Source of the DNA: an uncultured Paracoccaceae bacterium
GTDB taxonomy: Bacteria > Pseudomonadota > Alphaproteobacteria > Rhodobacterales > Rhodobacteraceae
Length of the DNA: 64,000 nucleotides
Direction: 5' to 3'
Assembly: GCA_947497185.1 (NCBI GenBank)
Contig: CANMFL010000006.1
Location: 62,001-126,000, forward strand
Each line of letters starts with the position of its first letter. The first letter of the stretch is position 1. Shown here one piece after another: positions 33,648 to 42,220 of the stretch. The notes under the pieces were generated by a model. That model did no database searches. It was not told the origin of the DNA and saw nothing but the letters and a program-made list of their open reading frames with translations. A program made the translations under genes and the position numbers.

Positions 33648-34430
33648 ATGACCCAGATTGCGACCGTAAATTACCACCTCCATAAACCGCAGCGGCAGGC
33701 ATTTGTGCTTGATGCGGACGGGATTGTCGGCAACCTGATTGCCCCCGAGCTTGCGCCGACCCAGGTTCCAGTCAGTGATATACGCACATTAATGCCGCGC
33801 GTCTCGTTCGCGAAAACCTCTGTCGGGTTTACAACGTTCCCGACTGCTGTTTCGTCGTTCACAGGCGATGCGTGGCAGGACGCTTATAACGCTGAGCTGA
33901 CAACGCTGCTGCAATCGGAGATCGGCGCGCAAGAGGTCATCGTGTTTGACCATACGCTGCGTGTGGATGACCCGAACGCAGATCGTGCACCGGCCCGCAA
34001 TGTGCATAGCGACTACAGTGCCGATGGGGCCGGGAAGCGGTTGATTGATATTCTGGGTGAAGACAAAGCCACCACATGGGCCGATGGCCACTATGCCTTT
34101 GTCAACGTCTGGCGGCCAGTCGGCGCCCCGATCAACTCTGCGCCACTGGGGTTTATCCGTCCCGCCAGTGTCGCCAAGCAGGACTGGATTTTGCTGGATC
34201 TGATCTATCCAAACCGCAAGGGTCAGATCATGGGGATCGCGGCGAACCCGCAACATGACTGGCTCTATATGTCTAAAATGACGCCCGACGATGTGGCCTT
34301 CTTTAACATCTTCGACAATCGCGGCCTGCCTTCGATCGCCCATAGTGCTTTGGATATGATCGAGGACCCAGACATTCACACCGTTCGGCGCAGCATCGAG
34401 AGCCGCACTTTGGTCCGTTACGGGGCTTAA
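33648..34430 (+). CDS. CmcJ/NvfI family oxidoreductase
   Basis: 260 aa from ATG 33648 (AGGA 7 nt upstream; the longer frame to 33609 has no ribosome binding site). Family features: VHSDYSADGAGKRL (about 114-127), YAFVNVWRPVGAPINSAPLGF near 147-167, and late HSALDMIEDPDIHTVRRSIESRTLV. CmcJ is a partner of CmcI in cephamycin 7-methoxylation and NvfI an Fe/2OG endoperoxide-forming enzyme, so an Fe/2-oxoglutarate-type oxygenase is likely (H-x-D in VHSD). Natural substrate unknown. First of four closely spaced + strand genes. Confidence 0.82.
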   Translation: MTQIATVNYHLHKPQRQAFVLDADGIVGNLIAPELAPTQVPVSDIRTLMPRVSFAKTSVGFTTFPTAVSSFTGDAWQDAYNAELTTLLQSEIGAQEVIVFDHTLRVDDPNADRAPARNVHSDYSADGAGKRLIDILGEDKATTWADGHYAFVNVWRPVGAPINSAPLGFIRPASVAKQDWILLDLIYPNRKGQIMGIAANPQHDWLYMSKMTPDDVAFFNIFDNRGLPSIAHSALDMIEDPDIHTVRRSIESRTLVRYGA

Positions 34431-34466
34431 TTCCCGAAGTCGGGACTACCATAGAAAGATTACCCA

Positions 34467-35255
34467 ATGACTAAGACAATTCTGATCACTGGCTCCACTG
34501 ACGGCATCGGCCTTTTGACCGCGCAAACCCTTGCTGCCGAAGGGCATACGGTCCTGCTGCACGGGCGCAATGCAGCCAAGCTGGAGGCGGCGGCCGAAAC
34601 AATCAAAGGCCCCGTCGGGCAATACAAGGCTGACCTTTCGGATATGGCTGAAGTTCATGCATTGGCCAGCGCCATTCGCGCGGATCACGACCAGATTGAT
34701 GTGGTGATCAATAACGCAGGTATTCTCAAGGCCCCGAATACCGTGACTAAAAGCGGGTATGATCTGCGCTTTACGGTGAATACGATTGCCCCCTATGTGC
34801 TGACCCGTGACCTTTTGCCGATCATCGCGAAAGACGGGCGCGTTGTGAACTTGTCCTCGGCGGCGCAAGCGCCCGTTGATCTGGATGCGCTGCACGGGCG
34901 CAGTGAGTTGAGCGATATGGATGCCTATGCGCAAAGCAAACTGGCGCTCACCATCTGGTCGCGCGAAATGGCGAAAGAACTGCCCGACGGCCCCGCAGTC
35001 ATCGCGGTCAACCCCGGTTCATTGTTGGCGTCCAAGATGGTCAAAGAGGGATTTGGCGTTGCTGGCAGCGATCTTAGCATTGGCGCGAATATCTTGCGCG
35101 ACGCGGCTGTGGGCGCAAGTTTTGCCAAGGCGAGCGGGAAATATTTCGACAACGACAGCCAGCAGTTCGCCCAGCCACATGCCGCAGCACTTGATGCCTC
35201 TCACAGCGCAAAGGTGATGCAAGGTCTCGAAGAGGCCGCGGCCGTGCTTGGCTAA
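34467..35255 (+). CDS. Short-chain dehydrogenase/reductase
   Basis: 262 aa. Cofactor motif ILITGSTDGIGLLTAQTL at 5-22, NNAG at about 87-90, catalytic S in VVNLSSAAQAP and Y-A-Q-S-K (YxxxK) near 153-157. HGRN after beta-2 suggests NADP(H) preference. Closest in style to retinol dehydrogenase/WW-domain oxidoreductase-like SDRs. Lies 36 bp after the CmcJ-like gene and 64 bp before the 2OG oxygenase, in the same probable operon. Confidence 0.9.
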   Translation: MTKTILITGSTDGIGLLTAQTLAAEGHTVLLHGRNAAKLEAAAETIKGPVGQYKADLSDMAEVHALASAIRADHDQIDVVINNAGILKAPNTVTKSGYDLRFTVNTIAPYVLTRDLLPIIAKDGRVVNLSSAAQAPVDLDALHGRSELSDMDAYAQSKLALTIWSREMAKELPDGPAVIAVNPGSLLASKMVKEGFGVAGSDLSIGANILRDAAVGASFAKASGKYFDNDSQQFAQPHAAALDASHSAKVMQGLEEAAAVLG

Positions 35256-35319
35256 TCACATACGACGAAGATTCTTTTTCGGGCCGCTGCCGCGCACGGC
35301 CACTTCAGGAGCATAGACA

Positions 35320-36228
35320 ATGCAAACCAACGCCCTCGAACGCGCCCGCGCGATCAGTCGACCTACGCGTGACGAAATGTTGCAACGCACCCCGTCGGTT
35401 CAGGAATTCTGGGCGCAGAACACCCCCTTGTTTCAGGACGCATGGACACAATGGGAGGCCAGCACCGGCCAAGCGCCCATTCTGGATAGCAGTCTTTATG
35501 ACCCTCAATTGCGCGAGGCCATCGAACAGGCTTGGCAAGATCCCAGCAAGGAAAGCGCTGTCAGAGCCCTTTTGACAGAAGTCTTTCCCGGCGTCTTTGA
35601 GGCGCAGTTTTTTGACCCCGCCCGTCTGTCGGTCCTGCGTGACTATCTGGAAACTGTTGCCGACGCGAATATCCCGCTGCGCCCGCCTTATGAAATTTCG
35701 CTCAACCGTGGTGGCGCGATGCTGGACAGCCGCTCTGAGGGCTATCTTGCCGCGCCGCATTTCCAGACTTTCTACCGTGATTTGATGGACGCCTACACGC
35801 GGCCCATCTCGCGGCTCTTGTTTCCCGATATCGTTGGATACGACACGCAAACCTTCGGCTTTTCGATCCAGTGGCAGGCCGATGCGGACAGAGCTTTGCG
35901 CGCGCACACGGATGCATCTTCGGTGACGTTGAGCTTGAACCTCAACCTTCTAGGCGAAGCGTTTTCCGGCTCGGGCGTAAAGTTCTTTGACCGCGAAACC
36001 CGACAGGTGGCCGAATTGGATTTTGCGCCCGGCAAGGCGCTGATCCACCACGGCAGCGTGCCACATGAATCCATGCCGATCACGCAAGGCGAAAGAACAA
36101 ACTTTGTTCTCTGGCTCTACGGCGACAACGGTCAGGTGCCTTTGGTCGGCGTCCCCTACAACGACATCGACGCCAAAGAACGCTGGACCGTCCCAACAGC
36201 GCCCAAAGACGGCTTTGCCCCGTTCTAA
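35320..36228 (+). CDS. 2-oxoglutarate/Fe(II)-dependent oxygenase superfamily protein
   Basis: 302 aa. Jelly-roll core in the second half: iron ligands can be read as H-x-D in RAHTDASSVTLSLNLNL (about 193-195) and the distal His in LIHHGSVPHES (about 244-251), with the 2OG-anchoring Arg in GERTNFVLWLYG. The N-terminal 110 residues are helical and not recognised. This makes two putative Fe oxygenases in one cluster. No signal peptide, so cytoplasmic. Substrate unknown. Confidence 0.78.
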   Translation: MQTNALERARAISRPTRDEMLQRTPSVQEFWAQNTPLFQDAWTQWEASTGQAPILDSSLYDPQLREAIEQAWQDPSKESAVRALLTEVFPGVFEAQFFDPARLSVLRDYLETVADANIPLRPPYEISLNRGGAMLDSRSEGYLAAPHFQTFYRDLMDAYTRPISRLLFPDIVGYDTQTFGFSIQWQADADRALRAHTDASSVTLSLNLNLLGEAFSGSGVKFFDRETRQVAELDFAPGKALIHHGSVPHESMPITQGERTNFVLWLYGDNGQVPLVGVPYNDIDAKERWTVPTAPKDGFAPF

Positions 36229-36286
36229 AACGCAACCACGCCCCCACTCACATAACCTTCTGAAAACATACCCAAGGATACGTCTC

Positions 36287-37273
36287 ATGAAAGCTTCCAC
36301 CATTACCTCCTACGGCGAAACCGCAACATTCGAAATCGCAGAACTGCCCAAACCTACCGCGACTGCAGGCCACGTGGTCGTGCGCATTATGGCAAGCAGC
36401 GTGAACACCGTTGACACCATGATCCGGTCAATGGGCGCTGATCTGCCCCTGTCTCCCGCGCTTCCCGCTGTGTTGGGGATGGATTTCGCGGGCGTCGTTG
36501 AGGAAATTGGCGAAGGCGTCACTACATTTGCCGTCGGTGACGAAGTTTACGGCTGCGCAGCTGGACTGGCCGACCTCCAAGGTGCGCTTGCCGAATTTAT
36601 GTTGGCTGACGCACAACTGATCGCCCACAAACCCAAGTCCATCTCGATGCGCGAAGCCGCAGCCATGCCCTTGGTCGGCATCACAGCCTACGAAGGGTTG
36701 GAGCGCGCAGGCATCACAGCGGGTCAAAAGGTTTTGGTGCAAGGTGGCGCAGGCGGTGTCGGCCACTTGGCCTTGCAACTGGCCAAACATTTCGGCGCAG
36801 ATGTCTACGGCACGGGCACAGGCGACACGCAGTTGTCGGTCATCAACGGCTACGGCGCGACCGCAATCGACTTCGCAACAACAAAGATCGCCGACTATGT
36901 TGCGCAATACACGGGTGGAGCCGGTTTCGACATCATTTTTGACACCGTTGGCGGTGCCAATATGACCAACTCGTTCGAGGCGGCAGCACTCAATGCCAAT
37001 ATCGCCTCCACTGTGGGCCTGCTGGAAATTGATCTGTCACCAGCACATTTCAAAGGCCTGTCCTTGCACATCATCTTTATGCTTTTGCCAATGCTCAGCG
37101 GGCAAGGCCGCGCCAAGCACGGTGAGATTTTGACGAAGCTCGCCGAGATTGTAGACGCCGGCGCAATGAAACCGCTGCTTGATGAGACAACGTTCGACCT
37201 TGATCGCGTTGGAGAGGCCTATGATCGCCTGACAAGCGGCAAAGCCATCGGCAAGGTCGTCGTTGAGGTCTAA
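36287..37273 (+). CDS. Zinc-less MDR alcohol dehydrogenase / quinone oxidoreductase family protein
   Basis: 328 aa from ATG 36287; the open frame back to 36065 only shadows the previous gene. GroES-like N-domain (VLGMDFAGVVEEIGEGVTTFAVGDEVYG in pieces, near 64-91) and Rossmann domain with VLVQGGAGGVGHLALQLAKHFGA near 149-171. No structural-zinc cysteine cluster, so a quinone/enone reductase is likely. Last gene of the LysR-linked cluster; it could reduce the enone or quinone left by the oxygenases. Confidence 0.9.
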   Translation: MKASTITSYGETATFEIAELPKPTATAGHVVVRIMASSVNTVDTMIRSMGADLPLSPALPAVLGMDFAGVVEEIGEGVTTFAVGDEVYGCAAGLADLQGALAEFMLADAQLIAHKPKSISMREAAAMPLVGITAYEGLERAGITAGQKVLVQGGAGGVGHLALQLAKHFGADVYGTGTGDTQLSVINGYGATAIDFATTKIADYVAQYTGGAGFDIIFDTVGGANMTNSFEAAALNANIASTVGLLEIDLSPAHFKGLSLHIIFMLLPMLSGQGRAKHGEILTKLAEIVDAGAMKPLLDETTFDLDRVGEAYDRLTSGKAIGKVVVEV

Positions 37274-37750
37274 ACAAGGCGAGATGCCTTTATAGGTGGT
37301 TGCGAGGCCAATGTGGCATTGGCAACCGCTCATACTTTATGAAGCTTCCTAAATCAGTCCTTCAAAAAGCAAGCGCGGCTGCGAAAAAGGGCGCCTTTGC
37401 ACCACAGCCGGACTTTCGACCGACTTTCAGTGAAAGTCTGGCTTTTGCCCTTGGTTTCCGTCGTTGCATAAGCAACTCAGCGAGAGCGGCCATTACCGCT
37501 ACGCAGCATAGCTGACCTAAACGAAAAGCGCAGCGAATTTCCGCAATCCGCCTTCGGAGCCGATCGCCGGATCACCGCCGTGCCCGATTAAGTGAATAAC
37601 TGCATTGCCCCTGCATAAAGCCACGCACCTTGACATAGAAAATCCGGACGTGGGCCGGTGCGCAGGCCAAAAATATCACCGTACCAATCCACTATCGTCG
37701 TGACTTGAGTGGTTTGGACGTTGAGGTGATCAAGCCTGCGCACCCGCTTT
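37274..37750. other. 477-bp region without a supported gene
   Basis: No recognisable coding sequence. A 71-codon + frame (37300-37515) has no family signature and a poor start. The stretch around 37450-37560 looks like degenerate filler sequence common between accessory genes of roseobacters rather than a gene; I found no clear IS end or terminal repeat. Confidence 0.4.
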
Positions 37751-38764
37751 TCAGAAACCTTCCAGAACGATCTTGCCCTTGGCTTTACCGCTTTCGATCA
37801 AAGCATGGGCGCGCTTGAGGTTTTCGGCGTTGATCATCCCGAAGCTTTCGGTCGCGGTTGACCGAATTTTGCCAGCATCAATCAAGCCCGCCACAGTATC
37901 AAGGATTTTGCCCTGACGCGCGATGTCGTCGGTGGTGAACAGCGACCGCGTGAACATCAATTCCCAGTGGATCGAAACGGCCTTGCCTTTGAATGGCATG
38001 ATGTCGAACGCTTTGGGGTCGTCGATCAGGCCAAACCGCCCTTGGGGCGCGATGAATTCGGCGATTTGCTGCACATAAGTGTCTGAATAATTAGTGGAAA
38101 ATACAAACGCAGGCGCACCGATGTTTAGGTCGGCAATCTGTTGCGCCAACGGTTTGGAATGGTCCACAACATGATGTGCGCCAAGTTCCTGAACCCAGTC
38201 TGCGGTTTCTGGACGCGAGGCGGTGGCGATGATCGTCAGGTCTGTTTGTTCACGCAAAAGCTGGATCGCGATAGAGCCAACGCCGCCTGCACCGCCAATG
38301 ATCACGATGGCATTTGCGGCACCCGGTACTGGATCAGTCACCTTCAGGCGGTCAAAGATCATTTCCTGCGCCGTTAAGGTCGTGAGTGGCAACGCGGCAG
38401 CAGCAGAGGTTTCAATGGTTTTCGGCGCGTGCCCGACGATGCGTGCATCGACGAGGTGGTATTCGGCATTTGTGCCGGTGCGATTGATCGCGCCCGCATA
38501 CCAGACCTTATCACCGATTTCGAATTGGTTGACGACGTTGCCGACTTCGACCACCTCACCAACCGCGTCCCAACCCAAAATCACAGGCATGTCGCCTTCA
38601 GCAGGGCGGTTCTGGCGAACCTTTGTATCGACAGGGTTTACCGATACGGCTGCAACCTTGACCAGAATGTCATGGCCGGTGGCAGTCGGTTTATCGACTT
38701 CAAGATCGATCAGGGCGTCGGCGCGATCGATGGTGCCGTTTGTGGTGTATCCGATGGCTTTCAT
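37751..38764 (-). CDS. Zinc-type alcohol dehydrogenase-like MDR protein
   Basis: 337 aa from ATG 38764 (the frame is open to 38941 but MKAIGYTTNGTIDRADALID is the family start; GGAGAACG precedes it). GroES-like domain with VAAVSVNPVDTKVRQNRPAEGDMPVILGWDAVGEV in pieces, and NADP site AIVIIGGAGGVGSIAIQLLRE near 152-172. Belongs to the family annotated as zinc-binding alcohol dehydrogenase (SA1988-like); typical zinc ligands are not obvious, so enone/quinone reduction is likely. Lies in the same direction as the ABM-domain gene upstream. Confidence 0.9.
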   Translation of the reverse strand: MKAIGYTTNGTIDRADALIDLEVDKPTATGHDILVKVAAVSVNPVDTKVRQNRPAEGDMPVILGWDAVGEVVEVGNVVNQFEIGDKVWYAGAINRTGTNAEYHLVDARIVGHAPKTIETSAAAALPLTTLTAQEMIFDRLKVTDPVPGAANAIVIIGGAGGVGSIAIQLLREQTDLTIIATASRPETADWVQELGAHHVVDHSKPLAQQIADLNIGAPAFVFSTNYSDTYVQQIAEFIAPQGRFGLIDDPKAFDIMPFKGKAVSIHWELMFTRSLFTTDDIARQGKILDTVAGLIDAGKIRSTATESFGMINAENLKRAHALIESGKAKGKIVLEGF

Positions 38765-39018
38765 GTTCGTTCTCCGAATTAATGTGTGTTGCGTGACCTC
38801 CAAAGAAGTCGCGCGATGATGTTTGGGGGGGCAGGGGATGGTTACTCGCGAAAACCGCGTCGTAATTATCCAGCCAGATCGACAGCGGATGCTGCCGAAC
38901 CGCGATTTCGGACAGCGACAGGGTCGAAAGAGGAATGCCATTGTTGTGGGCGTTTGCGTGTCACAGCTTGGCTCACTGTCATAATGCGACCTCCGAAATT
39001 CGCGGCGTTAAGTAGCGG

Positions 39019-39309
39019 TTACGCGATGTGAGTCATCTCGCTCAGAGTAAACTCAGCAACAGCGCCGTCGGTCGCGGCCACGTAAGCGGCCAGATGTGGC
39101 GCATTCATATGTGTCTGCCACAGTTCGCGGCTTTCCCAGCTCTCGAAGAAAGTGAAGTGTGCAGGGTTTTCGTTATCCTGATGTAGATCGTAATTGATGC
39201 AGCCTTCTTCGGCGCGTGTGATCGGAACCAGCTTTAGCAGCTCAGCTTTGACCAGTTCGATTTTGTCAGCGTTAGCGCGAATGTTCGCTATGATTGTAAG
39301 CTTGGACAT
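39019..39309 (-). CDS. Antibiotic biosynthesis monooxygenase (ABM) domain protein
   Basis: 96 aa, a single ABM domain: LTIIANIRANADKIELVKAELLKL, EEGCINYDLHQDNENPAHFTFFESWES, HMNAPHLAAYVAA. Similar to YgiN-type quinol monooxygenases, which act on quinols with no cofactor. Divergent from a LysR gene (105 bp) and upstream of an MDR reductase, pointing to a small quinone/electrophile response unit. Confidence 0.9.
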   Translation of the reverse strand: MSKLTIIANIRANADKIELVKAELLKLVPITRAEEGCINYDLHQDNENPAHFTFFESWESRELWQTHMNAPHLAAYVAATDGAVAEFTLSEMTHIA

Positions 39310-39413
39310 TGGTTATTCCCTTAGGATGCCTGTGTTTCGAACAAACATATACAGCGCAGGTATAAGCGGATAAATAGGTGTCATTCAAAATGATAATCCG
39401 GAAAATCCGTGTA

Positions 39414-40310
39414 ATGCTGATCGACAATATTCGCCTATTCCTGACCATCACCGAGAAAGGCAGTCTTGTCGCTGCGGCGCGAGAGGTCGGGCTTTCTGCG
39501 ACAACGGTATCAGAACGTCTGGCCGCGCTCGAGGCGCATTACGGCGTGGTCCTTTTCAACCGCACGACGCGCTCGTTAAGCCTGACAGATGAGGGGCGCA
39601 CACTATTGGGCGGGGCCAAAATTGTTTTGGGAGAAATCGAAGATCTTGATGCGCGCATTCGGCACGGCGCAGAGACCCTATCCGGCCCGATCAAGATCAG
39701 TGCGCCAATCGATATTGGCCGTAGCATCGTATCGCACGTGATATCTACGTTCACTTCAGAGCATCCCCAGATTTCGATCGAGTTACTGCTGTCGGACGGC
39801 TATGTCGATCTCGTCGGTCAGGGGTTTGATCTGGCCCTACGCTTTGGTGCCGTCACTGACAGCACTCTGCGCACACGTAATCTGGGCCAGTTTCGCCGGA
39901 TCGTTTGCGCGGCACCGTCCTATATTGCGGCCCACGGCGTACCGCAGACCCCCGCTGGGCTGACGCAGCATAATTGCCTGCTCATGCGGTTCGGGACCAC
40001 TTTGGACAATGTCTGGCGGTTCGAGGCTGGCAGTAAACCACAATCCGTGACCGTTCGCGGCAACAAAATTGTCAACGACGGCTCTCTGGTAAGGCAATGG
40101 GCACTGGAGGGGCACGGAATTATTCTGAAATCAGAACTCGACGTCGCAGCGGACCTGCGGGCTGGAAGGCTTGTCGCGCTGCTAGAAGATTTTGCAGCAC
40201 CGCCCAATCCCCTCCAAATGATGTTCCCGCCCGGACGGGCACAGCCACGGCGTGTGCGTGCATTTGCTAAAGCCTTGAGCTCAACAATGGCAGCGAAACA
40301 AGTAGGATAA
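39414..40310 (+). CDS. LysR family transcriptional regulator
   Basis: 298 aa from ATG 39414; upstream ATGs at 39378/39390 would add 8-12 residues before the usual LIDNIRLFLTITEKGSLVAAA start. HTH about 5-60 (REVGLSATTVSERLAALE), effector domain 85-290 (GPIKISAPIDIGRSIVSHVI). Likely controls the divergent ABM monooxygenase gene and the MDR gene beyond it. An imperfect symmetric block CGGAT...ATCCG (39367-39400) lies in the shared promoter. Confidence 0.9.
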   Translation: MLIDNIRLFLTITEKGSLVAAAREVGLSATTVSERLAALEAHYGVVLFNRTTRSLSLTDEGRTLLGGAKIVLGEIEDLDARIRHGAETLSGPIKISAPIDIGRSIVSHVISTFTSEHPQISIELLLSDGYVDLVGQGFDLALRFGAVTDSTLRTRNLGQFRRIVCAAPSYIAAHGVPQTPAGLTQHNCLLMRFGTTLDNVWRFEAGSKPQSVTVRGNKIVNDGSLVRQWALEGHGIILKSELDVAADLRAGRLVALLEDFAAPPNPLQMMFPPGRAQPRRVRAFAKALSSTMAAKQVG

Positions 40311-40671
40311 GCAGGTTAAGGCTTGAGCCGTGGCCTGCATTGGTATCTCAAAGTTATATAAATATTCAGAATCAAATGTCCGCGTCCTCGCTACATTTAC
40401 TGGGGGCCAGCAAACGACAACTCTCCGTCCCTTGATATTGAACGACGCAAACGGCTCACCGCGGACGTTGCAACACGAGTGCCAACGTCCGGTTCGGCGA
40501 GAGGTCATTGTTCGGCGACAATGTGAGCGCGCCGTTCGTTGCACTACCGGAAACGCTCTGCCGAATGTGAACTGGCGGTTACAAACGCGAGCATGCTTAA
40601 ACCTTTGCCGAACGAAAAACTGACAAATTATGCTGCTGGCATTATCACACATGCGTGATTGCGTTTAGAAT
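40311..40671. other. 361-bp region without a supported gene
   Basis: Nothing convincing on either strand; open frames across it lack ribosome binding sites and family features. It separates a LysR gene from the tetR promoter and probably holds only regulatory or decayed sequence. Confidence 0.4.
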
Positions 40672-40695
40672 ATTCTGGACCAACCGGTCCGGAAT
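40672..40695. promoter_or_regulatory. TetR operator 1, in the tetR promoter
   Basis: ATTC-t-GGACC-aacc-GGTCC-g-GAAT, symmetric around 40683.5 with core arms GGACC (40677-40681) and GGTCC (40686-40690), 57 bp before the tetR ATG. The same core with the same 4-bp spacer recurs at 41341-41368 after the tetR gene. Confidence 0.72.
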
Positions 40696-40751
40696 GTGCA
40701 TGTTGCATTAAGAACCAAGTCGTCCGGAACATTATCAGTGGAAGCAGCGAG

Positions 40752-41330
40752 ATGGCTCGGCCTCAAGAATTTGACACCAACGATGCGCTTGGAAAAGCAC
40801 TGCAAGTATTCTGGGACAAGGGATACGAAGGAACGACGCTTGCTGACCTCACTGAAGCTACAGGCCTGAGTAAGAGCAGTCTTTACGGAACTTTTGGTGA
40901 CAAGCGGACACTTTTTCTTGCGGCCTACGATTCCTATCGGGCAGCTCGCGCACAGCAGATGAAGATCACTTTCCAACAGGAGAACGCCCGCGATGCAATC
41001 GCATTGTTTTTCGCCAAGATTATAGATGATGCCGCAAGTGGTTCGGTGTCAAAAGGTTGTATGAGCACCAATCAAGCGGTGGAATTGGCGCCACATGACG
41101 CGGTCATTCGTGAGCGCGTCGAGTCCGACTTCAAACTGATTGAGACCGCTTTCGCCGACGCGATCAAAAGAGGGCAAGAGCAGGGTTCAATTCAGAGCAA
41201 GCAAGATGCTCAGCTGCTGGCACAAATGCTCATTATCGCTTTTCCAGGACTTCAGGTCATGGTCCGCGCAGGTGCAAGTGCGGACAGTCTGGAAGGGGGA
41301 TTGAATATGATGCTCTCGATTCTGGACTAA
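40752..41330 (+). CDS. TetR/AcrR family transcriptional regulator
   Basis: 192 aa from ATG 40752. HTH near 10-55: MARPQEFDTNDALGKALQVF, GYEGTTLADLTEATGLSKSSLYGTFGDKRTLF in pieces. The C-terminal ligand domain includes SKGCMSTNQAVEL with a cysteine (about 103) that is conserved in the electrophile-sensing NemR/ComR-like branch. Flanked by two copies of the GGACC-N4-GGTCC palindrome, so it should repress itself and the downstream isochorismatase-pirin-reductase genes. Confidence 0.92.
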   Translation: MARPQEFDTNDALGKALQVFWDKGYEGTTLADLTEATGLSKSSLYGTFGDKRTLFLAAYDSYRAARAQQMKITFQQENARDAIALFFAKIIDDAASGSVSKGCMSTNQAVELAPHDAVIRERVESDFKLIETAFADAIKRGQEQGSIQSKQDAQLLAQMLIIAFPGLQVMVRAGASADSLEGGLNMMLSILD

Positions 41331-41340
41331 AAAAATTTGC

Positions 41341-41368
41341 AAATTATGGACCAAGCGGTCCGTAATTT
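41341..41368. promoter_or_regulatory. TetR operator 2, upstream of the isochorismatase gene
   Basis: AAATTA-t-GGACC-aagc-GGTCC-g-TAATTT, 28 bp with a single mismatched pair outside the spacer. Lies 10 bp after the tetR stop and 133 bp before the next ATG, and copies the core of operator 1. Confidence 0.75.
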
Positions 41369-41500
41369 TCTGTCCCTCACGTCTTAAACCACGGTGCCAA
41401 TGCGTGCCGCCCGCCATTCGCAGCCCTTCGTTCTGACGCGCTGCGGTTACTGACCGAAACAACTAACGCCACTACAATGTTGAAAATAAAGGAAACGACT

Positions 41501-42118
41501 ATGAAATACGATCGTATTACCTCCAGCAATGCCGCTGTTCTACTTGTTGATCACCAAACTGGTTTGGTAAACGGTATTCAGGATCAAAGCGTGCCGGAAT
41601 TCCTCGCGGCACTGAACGGTTTGGTGCAAACAGCAGAAACCTATGATTTGCCGACTATCATTACCTCCAGCGCAGCCGACGGTCCAAATGGCCCGATATT
41701 GCCGCTGATTACGGACCGCCTGCCTGACGCGCCAATCATCGCGCGCCCTGGTGAAATCAACGCGTTTGATAATCCTGACTTTAAGTCTGCGGTTGAAAAT
41801 ACAGGTCGTAAAAAGCTGATTATCGCAGGGGTCTCGACAGATGTCTGTGTCGCCTTTTCTGCCTTGGCTGCGATTGAACTTGGTTACGATGTTCATGCGG
41901 TCATCGACGCCTCGGGCACATGGAACAACCTCGTACAGCAAACTGCCGTCGCACGTATGGTCCAAGCTGGTGTCACGCCAACAAACTGGGTTGCCGTGGC
42001 AGCCGAGCTTCAAGTTGACTGGCGCAATCCGAACGGTGAGGCGCTTGGCCGAACAATGGGCGAAAACCTTCCGTTCTACGGAAACCTGATCGGTAGCTTC
42101 CTCGCCGCGAAAGGCTAA
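41501..42118 (+). CDS. Isochorismatase-like hydrolase (YcaC family)
   Basis: 205 aa from ATG 41501 (AAGGAA 7 nt upstream; the in-frame ATG 41477 lacks one). Cysteine-hydrolase fold: catalytic Asp in LLVDHQTGLVNGIQDQ (about 19), Lys in TGRKKLIIAG (about 107) and Cys in AGVSTDVCVAFSALAAIELG (about 117). YcaC-type enzymes act on unknown amides or esters; members are often induced by electrophiles. Followed by a stem-loop and then pirin. Confidence 0.9.
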   Translation: MKYDRITSSNAAVLLVDHQTGLVNGIQDQSVPEFLAALNGLVQTAETYDLPTIITSSAADGPNGPILPLITDRLPDAPIIARPGEINAFDNPDFKSAVENTGRKKLIIAGVSTDVCVAFSALAAIELGYDVHAVIDASGTWNNLVQQTAVARMVQAGVTPTNWVAVAAELQVDWRNPNGEALGRTMGENLPFYGNLIGSFLAAKG

Positions 42119-42125
42119 CGCGATG

Positions 42126-42158
42126 ATGTCAGGATGCTGCCATCTGGCGTCCTGACAT
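42126..42158 (+). terminator. Stem-loop after the isochorismatase gene
   Basis: ATGTCAGGA (42126-42134) pairs with TCCTGACAT (42150-42158), with a nested GCCA-TC-TGGC inside. No strong T-run. A weak terminator or mRNA processing site between two genes of the TetR-controlled set. Confidence 0.55.
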
Positions 42159-42220
42159 GCTGACTTAGCGGCCTGCGTGAACGCATTTACCAACACCCAA
42201 ATCTATTCGGAGCTTTTAAA

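Noticed and set aside
37300..37515. 71-codon + frame after the quinone reductase gene
   Set aside because: No signature, weak start and irregular codon use; treated as non-coding.
40281..40652. 123-codon - strand frame overlapping the end of a LysR gene
   Set aside because: Overlaps a certain gene and has no recognisable domain or start signal.
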